Shown piece by piece: positions 13,735 to 16,989 of a DNA stretch of 16,989 nt. Every line of letters starts with the position of its first letter. The stretch's first letter is position 1. The stretch covers positions 1 through 16,989 of the forward strand of contig CAMJIC010000025.1 in the NCBI GenBank assembly GCA_946405675.1. The letters are read 5' to 3'. Origin of the DNA: an uncultured Clostridia bacterium (lineage in GTDB: Bacteria; Bacillota; Clostridia; Lachnospirales; Lachnospiraceae). Below the pieces are notes generated by a model that ran no database searches, was not told the origin of the DNA, and saw only the letters and a program-made list of their open reading frames with translations. The position numbers and the translations under genes are program-made.

Positions 13735-13941
13735 ATGGCAGATAAACAGCAGGTTTCGAAGCCCAGGGCCTGGTGGGAAGGCGTCAAGGCAGAATGGCGC
13801 AAGATCATCTGGCCGACCAGACAGGATCTGGCCAAGAAGACCGGGATCGTCACGATCGTTTCGGTCGTCCTCGGAGTCATCATCGCAATCCTGGACTTCC
13901 TGATCCAGAACGGCATCGATCGGCTGCTTGGCCTGTTCTGA
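13735..13941 (+). CDS. secE: preprotein translocase subunit SecE
   Basis: A 68-aa subunit that clamps SecY in the protein-export channel. It is the short, single-span Gram-positive form. The amphipathic cytoplasmic helix AWWEGVKAEWRKIIWPTRQD contains the conserved WP-TRQ turn, and the membrane helix is IVTIVSVVLGVIIAILDFLI (about residues 38-57). The ribosome binding site AGAGGTAAG lies just upstream of the ATG. Its place between rpmG and nusG is the standard arrangement. Confidence 0.97.
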   Translation: MADKQQVSKPRAWWEGVKAEWRKIIWPTRQDLAKKTGIVTIVSVVLGVIIAILDFLIQNGIDRLLGLF

Positions 13942-13983
13942 GAAGGCAGGTACGGCAGGAATCAACAGGGAGAAAGATTTTTC

Positions 13984-14580
13984 ATGGCACAGGCATATTG
14001 GTACGTCTGCCACACCTATTCCGGATATGAGAATAAGGTGAAGGCAAATCTGGACAAGACGATCAAGAACAGGCATCTGGAGGATCAGATCCTCGAGGTA
14101 CGGGTACCTACGCAGGAGGTGCTCGAGATGAAGAAGAACGAGGATGAGGGAGCAAGCCAGGTGCAGTACACCGAGGAGGGTGAGCGGATCCCGCCGAAGC
14201 CGAAGAAGGCTTCGCAGGCAAAGCTTGTCAACAAGAAGCTCTTCCCCGGGTATGTTTTCGTTCATATGATCATGAATGAAGACAACTGGTATATCGTCCG
14301 CAATACCCGCGGCGTAACCGGGTTTGTCGGATCAGAGCCGACCAAGCCGGTTCCGCTGAGCGAAGAGGAGATGCTGAATCTTGGCGTCAAGGCACCTGTT
14401 ACGGAGGTGGACTTCGAGGTCGGAGATTCTGTCCGCGTGACGAACGGTGTCTGGGTGAATACGGTCGGCGAAGTGCGTGAGATCGATGAGTCCAGAAGGA
14501 CCGTGAAGATCAGCATCCCAGAGTTCATGAATGGCGCGCCAGTCAGCATGGACTTCGCAGATGTCGCGAAATTGAATTGA
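13984..14580 (+). CDS. nusG: transcription elongation/antitermination factor NusG
   Basis: A 198-aa factor that binds RNA polymerase through its NGN domain and modulates pausing and termination through its KOW domain. The NGN domain starts AQAYWYVCHTYSGYENKVKA and resumes at KKLFPGYVFVHM and WYIVRNTRGVTGFVGS. The KOW domain spans about residues 145-196 (FEVGDSVRVTNGVWVNTVGE, then VREIDESRRTVKI). Between VRVPTQEVLEMKK and the LFPGYVF strand there is a charged insertion of about 30 residues (about 51-80), making the protein some 20 aa longer than most NusG proteins. The ATG at 13984 has GGGAGAAAG upstream. It sits in the usual place between secE and rplK. Confidence 0.98.
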   Translation: MAQAYWYVCHTYSGYENKVKANLDKTIKNRHLEDQILEVRVPTQEVLEMKKNEDEGASQVQYTEEGERIPPKPKKASQAKLVNKKLFPGYVFVHMIMNEDNWYIVRNTRGVTGFVGSEPTKPVPLSEEEMLNLGVKAPVTEVDFEVGDSVRVTNGVWVNTVGEVREIDESRRTVKISIPEFMNGAPVSMDFADVAKLN

Positions 14581-14582
14581 GT

Positions 14583-14616
14583 GTGGGAGGGACATCCCGC
14601 CAGAACCACAAGGAGG
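14583..14616 (+). promoter_or_regulatory. rplK leader hairpin, probable L1 binding site 1
   Basis: GTGGGAGGG (14583-14591), ACAT, CCCGCC (14596-14601) and CCAC (14606-14609) fold as GTGG/CCAC around an inner GGG/CCC stem with an asymmetric internal loop, directly followed by the AGGAGG ribosome binding site of rplK. A near copy precedes rplA. L1 is known to repress the L11-L1 mRNA in bacteria by binding its leader; the assignment here is by context. Confidence 0.6.
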
Positions 14617-14623
14617 CATAATC

Positions 14624-15049
14624 ATGGCAAAGAAAGTAACAGGCTATATCAAGCTGCAGATCCCGGCAGGCAAGGCCACCCCGGCTCCTCCGGTAGGACC
14701 GGCACTTGGCCAGCACGGTGTCAATATCGTGCAGTTTACCAAAGAGTTTAATGCAAGAACTGCTGATAAGGGCGATCTGATCATCCCGGTCGTGATTACC
14801 GTTTACGCAGACCGTTCCTTCAGCTTCATCACGAAGACTCCGCCTGCAGCGGTACTTCTGAAGAAAGCATGCGGCCTGTCAAAGGCTTCAGGCGTTCCGA
14901 ACAAGGATAAGGTCGCTACGATTTCCAAGGATAAGATCCGTGAGATCGCTGAGACGAAGATGCCGGATCTGAACGCGGGTTCCGTCGAAGCTGCGATGAG
15001 CATGATCGCAGGAACCGCCCGTTCCATGGGTATCGTTGTTGAGGAATGA
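14624..15049 (+). CDS. rplK: 50S ribosomal protein L11
   Basis: A 141-aa protein of the GTPase-associated centre that binds 23S rRNA and takes part in factor-dependent GTP hydrolysis and the stringent response. The N-terminal domain reads GYIKLQIPAGKATPAPPVGP and ALGQHGVNIVQFTKEFNART with the conserved proline-rich hinge; the C-terminal RNA-binding domain includes FITKTPPAAVLLKKA and IAGTARSMGIVVEE. The length matches the family exactly. The ATG at 14624 has AGGAGG (14611-14616) 7 nt upstream. It is followed by rplA, with which it forms the classical L11 operon. Confidence 0.99.
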   Translation: MAKKVTGYIKLQIPAGKATPAPPVGPALGQHGVNIVQFTKEFNARTADKGDLIIPVVITVYADRSFSFITKTPPAAVLLKKACGLSKASGVPNKDKVATISKDKIREIAETKMPDLNAGSVEAAMSMIAGTARSMGIVVEE

Positions 15050-15072
15050 ATTTGAACAGGCATGCTGATTAA

Positions 15073-15110
15073 GTGGGAGGGTTTACATCCCGCTATCACC
15101 ACCAGGAGGT
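15073..15110 (+). promoter_or_regulatory. rplA leader hairpin, probable L1 binding site 2
   Basis: GTGGGAGGG (15073-15081), a 7-nt loop, CCCGC (15089-15093), then ACCAC (15098-15102) and CAGGAGGT copy the rplK leader almost base for base outside the loop. The conserved parts are the paired ones, which argues for a shared protein ligand and feedback control of both genes. Confidence 0.6.
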
Positions 15111-15115
15111 AAATC

Positions 15116-15808
15116 ATGAAGAGAGGTAAGAAATATCAGGAAGCCGCGAAGCAGATTGACCGCTCCCGGCTCTATGAGGCTGAGGAAGCAGTCGCGCTTG
15201 TGAAGAAGACTGCTTTCGCGAAGTTTGATGAGACGATCGAGGCGCATATCCGTACAGGATGCGACGGACGCCATGCGGACCAGCAGATCCGCGGCGCTGT
15301 TGTCCTTCCCCATGGAACCGGCAGAACCGTCCGTGTTCTGGTATTCGCCAAGAACCAGAAGCTGGATGAGGCGAAGGAAGCTGGAGCTGATTTTGTCGGC
15401 GGAGACGAGCTCATTCCGAAGATTCAGAATGAAGGATGGCTTGACTTTGATGTTGTCGTTGCGACCCCGGACATGATGGGTGTTGTCGGCCGTCTGGGCC
15501 GTGTGCTTGGTCCGAAGGGCCTGATGCCGAACCCGAAGGCCGGAACGGTCACGATGGATGTGGCGAAGGCAATCAAGGATATCAAAGCCGGTAAGATTGA
15601 ATACAGACTGGATAAGTCCAACATCATCCATGTCCCGATCGGAAAGGCTTCCTTCACGGAGGAGCAGCTTGCTCAGAACTTCCAGACGCTGATCGATGCA
15701 ATTGTGAAGGCAAGACCCGCTGCTTTGAAGGGTACATTCCTGAAGAGTGTTGTCATCGCTCCGACTATGGGCCCGGGCGTGAAGCTCAATGCGGCCAAGT
15801 TCGGCTGA
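15116..15808 (+). CDS. rplA: 50S ribosomal protein L1
   Basis: A 230-aa protein forming the mobile L1 stalk that guides tRNA out of the E site; in many bacteria it also represses its own operon. Family motifs: KRGKKYQEAAKQIDRSRLYE, AHIRTGCDGRHADQQIRGAV, LPHGTGRTVRVLVFA, the domain II signature MMGVVGRLGRVLGPKGLMPN and GTVTMDVAKAI, and the C-terminal SVVIAPTMGPGVKLN. It has the usual family length. The ATG at 15116 lies after CAGGAGGT. A strong intrinsic terminator about 70 bp downstream ends the operon. Confidence 0.99.
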   Translation: MKRGKKYQEAAKQIDRSRLYEAEEAVALVKKTAFAKFDETIEAHIRTGCDGRHADQQIRGAVVLPHGTGRTVRVLVFAKNQKLDEAKEAGADFVGGDELIPKIQNEGWLDFDVVVATPDMMGVVGRLGRVLGPKGLMPNPKAGTVTMDVAKAIKDIKAGKIEYRLDKSNIIHVPIGKASFTEEQLAQNFQTLIDAIVKARPAALKGTFLKSVVIAPTMGPGVKLNAAKFG

Positions 15809-15878
15809 TGACAGGGGAAAGGCTCCAGTTTACAATTGATAAAACGCAGATTTTCCATACATGAACGCTTATATGGAG

Positions 15879-15915
15879 CGGCTTCTCACATTTTGATGCG
15901 GGGAGCCGTTTTTTT
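15879..15915 (+). terminator. intrinsic terminator of the rplK-rplA operon
   Basis: CGGCTTCTC (15879-15887) pairs with GGGGAGCCG (15900-15908) over 9 bp including two G-U pairs, followed by seven T (15909-15915). This is a clear factor-independent terminator on the + strand. Confidence 0.88.
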
Positions 15916-15957
15916 CACGGTCGTGAAGCGGCGGGAATTCCGGATGCTGTGGAGGGG

Positions 15958-16003
15958 GCATCCCCATACTTCTGCCGCTGTCCCGGTCAGCTGGCAGGGA
16001 TGC
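15958..16003. other. long GC-rich hairpin in the rplA-rplJ gap
   Basis: GCATCC (15958-15963) pairs with GGATGC (15998-16003). Inside it, CTGCCGCTG (15972-15980) pairs with CAGC-T-GGCAG (15988-15997) around a TCCCGGT loop. No T run follows on the + strand and no gene is present. The gap from 15916 to 16112 otherwise holds only the palindrome at 16028-16071. Confidence 0.55.
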
Positions 16004-16027
16004 GGCTTGTTATGAGAATCGTACCTG

Positions 16028-16071
16028 CAAGTCACACCTGCAGGCCGGCCCGCTGGCGTGGGTGTGATTTG
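16028..16071. repeat. AAGTCACACC palindrome, second good copy
   Basis: CAAGTCACACC (16028-16038) pairs with GGTGTGATTTG (16061-16071), with a single G-U-type mismatch and a 22-nt GC-rich loop that begins TGCAGG. The loop start CTGCAGG and the right flank (GTAAC) match the copy before malQ. Confidence 0.8.
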
Positions 16072-16112
16072 TAACGAATCGTAACAGAAAGGTGCTTTTG
16101 TAAAAAAGCGGG

Positions 16113-16141
16113 TTGACAATCAGAGAATGGCGTGATAAGGT
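16113..16141 (+). promoter_or_regulatory. sigma-A promoter of rplJ-rplL
   Basis: A perfect -35 TTGACA (16113-16118) and TAAGGT (-10, 16136-16141) are separated by 17 bp. The start site near 16148 coincides with the 5' end of the L10 leader. Confidence 0.82.
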
Positions 16142-16148
16142 ACGAAAG

Positions 16149-16208
16149 ATGACTGCCGAAGACAGCAGGTTCCCGAATGGGTACAATGCGTGAGCGCCTG
16201 CCGAGGAA
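16149..16208 (+). promoter_or_regulatory. ribosomal protein L10 leader
   Basis: The transcript begins with TGCCGAAGACAGCAGG and later has GCGCCTGCCGAGGAAG. These are the two halves of the known L10 leader of Firmicutes, which L10(L12)4 binds to repress its own operon. CAGCAGG and CCTGC form the base of the helix. Confidence 0.85.
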
Positions 16209-16230
16209 GTGTGAATTCTGAATGAATCTG

Positions 16231-16272
16231 CGCGCCTTGCTGCTCTGGCAGAAGGGCGCGTTTCTTTATTTC
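16231..16272 (+). terminator. attenuator terminator of the rplJ leader
   Basis: CGCGCCTT (16231-16238) pairs with AAGGGCGCG (16252-16260) with a one-base bulge, followed by TTTCTTTATTTC. It lies between the L10 leader and the rplJ ribosome binding site, so it fits transcription attenuation controlled by the leader. Confidence 0.8.
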
Positions 16273-16311
16273 TTTTGCGGTCATTACAAAATCTATAAGG
16301 AGGTAATGGTT

Positions 16312-16821
16312 ATGGCAAAAGTGGAACTGAAGCAGCCGATCGTAGAAGAGATCTCAGCATACGTCAAGGATGCGGATGCGGTTGTTCTTGTGAATTATCT
16401 TGGCATTACTGTCGCCGGTGACACTGCTCTGCGCAAGGAGCTGCGTGAAGCGGGGATCACCTATAAGGTTTACAAGAATACCATGATGAATTTCGCTTTC
16501 AAAGGAACGGAATTCGAGGCTCTGTGCCCGCATCTTCATGGGGCGAATGCGATCGCGGTCTGCAAGGACGATGCGACTGCGCCTGCGCGCATCATCAAGA
16601 AGCACCTGAAGGCGAACCCCACCATCCATATGGTCGGCGGCGTGATCGAGGGCAAGTATTATGATGAGGCTCAGGTTCAGACACTGGCGGATATTCCGAG
16701 CAGAGAGGTTCTGCTGGGAAGACTGTTCGGCTCTATGCAGAGCCCGGTAGCGAACTTCGCGAGAGTGATCAAGCAGATCGCCGAGAAGGATCAGGCGCCG
16801 GAGGCTCCGGCAGCAGAGTGA
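16312..16821 (+). CDS. rplJ: 50S ribosomal protein L10
   Basis: A 169-aa base of the ribosomal stalk that carries the L7/L12 dimers. The sequence MAKVELKQPIVEEISAYVKD, VVLVNYLGITVAGDTALRKE, YKVYKNTMMNFAFKG and the C-terminal MQSPVANFARVIKQIAEKD is typical, with an Ala/Pro/Glu-rich end. ATG at 16312 is chosen because AAGGAGGT (16297-16304) lies 7 nt upstream; the ATG at 16306 is too close, and the in-frame extension back to 16222 runs through the attenuator. It is preceded by the L10 leader and followed by rplL. Confidence 0.98.
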   Translation: MAKVELKQPIVEEISAYVKDADAVVLVNYLGITVAGDTALRKELREAGITYKVYKNTMMNFAFKGTEFEALCPHLHGANAIAVCKDDATAPARIIKKHLKANPTIHMVGGVIEGKYYDEAQVQTLADIPSREVLLGRLFGSMQSPVANFARVIKQIAEKDQAPEAPAAE

Positions 16822-16954
16822 CGCCTGGCTTTTGGCTGGATGGATCCGGTTTTCTTGCCGGAAGGATCCTGCATTTCAGGACAGAGAACCTGAGTGCCTG
16901 GCATTGGATATCAATCATTAGATCAGATGAAATCATACAGGAGGAATCATAATC
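16822..16954 (+). other. rplJ-rplL gap with a hairpin
   Basis: A 133-bp untranslated gap. TCCGG and CCGGA, within two GGATCC-like sequences (about 16843-16869), can form a stem with a TTTTCTTG loop. No T run follows, so it may be a processing or partial attenuation site; nothing else is seen. Confidence 0.35.
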
Positions 16955-16989
16955 ATGGCAAAGCTTACTACTGCCGAGTTTATCGAGGC
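16955..16989 (+). CDS. rplL: 50S ribosomal protein L7/L12, first codons only
   Basis: Only the first 11 codons are in the window: MAKLTTAEFIE. They match the start of the stalk protein L7/L12 of Firmicutes (MAKLT-EEFI type). AGGAGG (16939-16944) precedes the ATG, and the position straight after rplJ is diagnostic. The rest of the gene lies beyond the window. Confidence 0.93.
   Translation, partial: MAKLTTAEFIE

Noticed and set aside
15886..16119. A 77-codon minus-strand gene in the rplA-rplJ gap
   Set aside because: It spans the terminator, the long hairpin and a palindrome copy, lacks a convincing ribosome binding site and has no recognisable domain.
1..16989. tRNA, rRNA, transposase or prophage genes
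   Set aside because: I looked for tRNA-like cloverleaf ends, rRNA motifs and transposase or integrase motifs among the open frames and saw none.

Overview
The window reads as a chromosomal segment of a fairly GC-rich Firmicute of class Clostridia, most likely Lachnospiraceae-like. The evidence is the Gram-positive gene order (rpoA-rplQ, ecfA1-ecfA2-ecfT-truA, rpmG-secE-nusG-rplK-rplA-rplJ-rplL), strong AGGAGG-type ribosome binding sites, sigma-A promoters, and a MalEFG-type importer without its own ATPase. The family assignment is inference; no rRNA gene is present to confirm it. All 16 genes are on the + strand except the cyclophilin.

Left (1-1767): the 3' end of rpoA, then rplQ (ribosomal protein L17 with a long internal insertion), then a GNAT acetyltransferase that overlaps the rplQ stop by 4 bp. 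The rpoA-rplQ gap is unusually long and holds a 14-bp tandem repeat and two hairpins. Next is a convergent cyclophilin peptidyl-prolyl isomerase (1779-2303, minus). Its 5' side holds a promoter and a compact three-way-junction RNA of no class I recognise, the best candidate here for something undescribed.

Middle (2820-9596): an alpha-glucan/maltose-type utilisation cassette. It contains a solute-binding protein, two permeases, 4-alpha-glucanotransferase (MalQ) and a LacI-family regulator. The binding-protein promoter carries a perfect 18-bp operator between its -35 and -10, with two more dyads downstream; the LacI protein is the obvious candidate ligand. A terminator-like hairpin sits between the binding-protein gene and the permeases. 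No MalK-type ATPase is encoded, so a shared ATPase elsewhere is implied. The cassette, with the GNAT and cyclophilin genes, lies between rplQ and ecfA1, which are adjacent or close in many Firmicutes.

Right (9916-16989): a complete group II ECF energising module (ecfA1, ecfA2, ecfT) with no S component, then truA. Then, from a clear promoter, rpmG (a 49-codon GTG-start gene), secE, nusG, rplK and rplA. After a strong terminator, the L10 leader and attenuator precede rplJ and the start of rplL. rplK and rplA carry near-identical hairpin leaders, probably L1 autoregulatory sites.

The intergenic DNA is rich in small dispersed palindromes: a ~155-bp inverted-repeat element whose right arm recurs as an identical 76-bp inverted copy 2.9 kb away, a ~42-bp palindrome present three times, and a recurring CTGAACAG/CTGTTCAG motif that appears even inside the 3' end of ecfA2.
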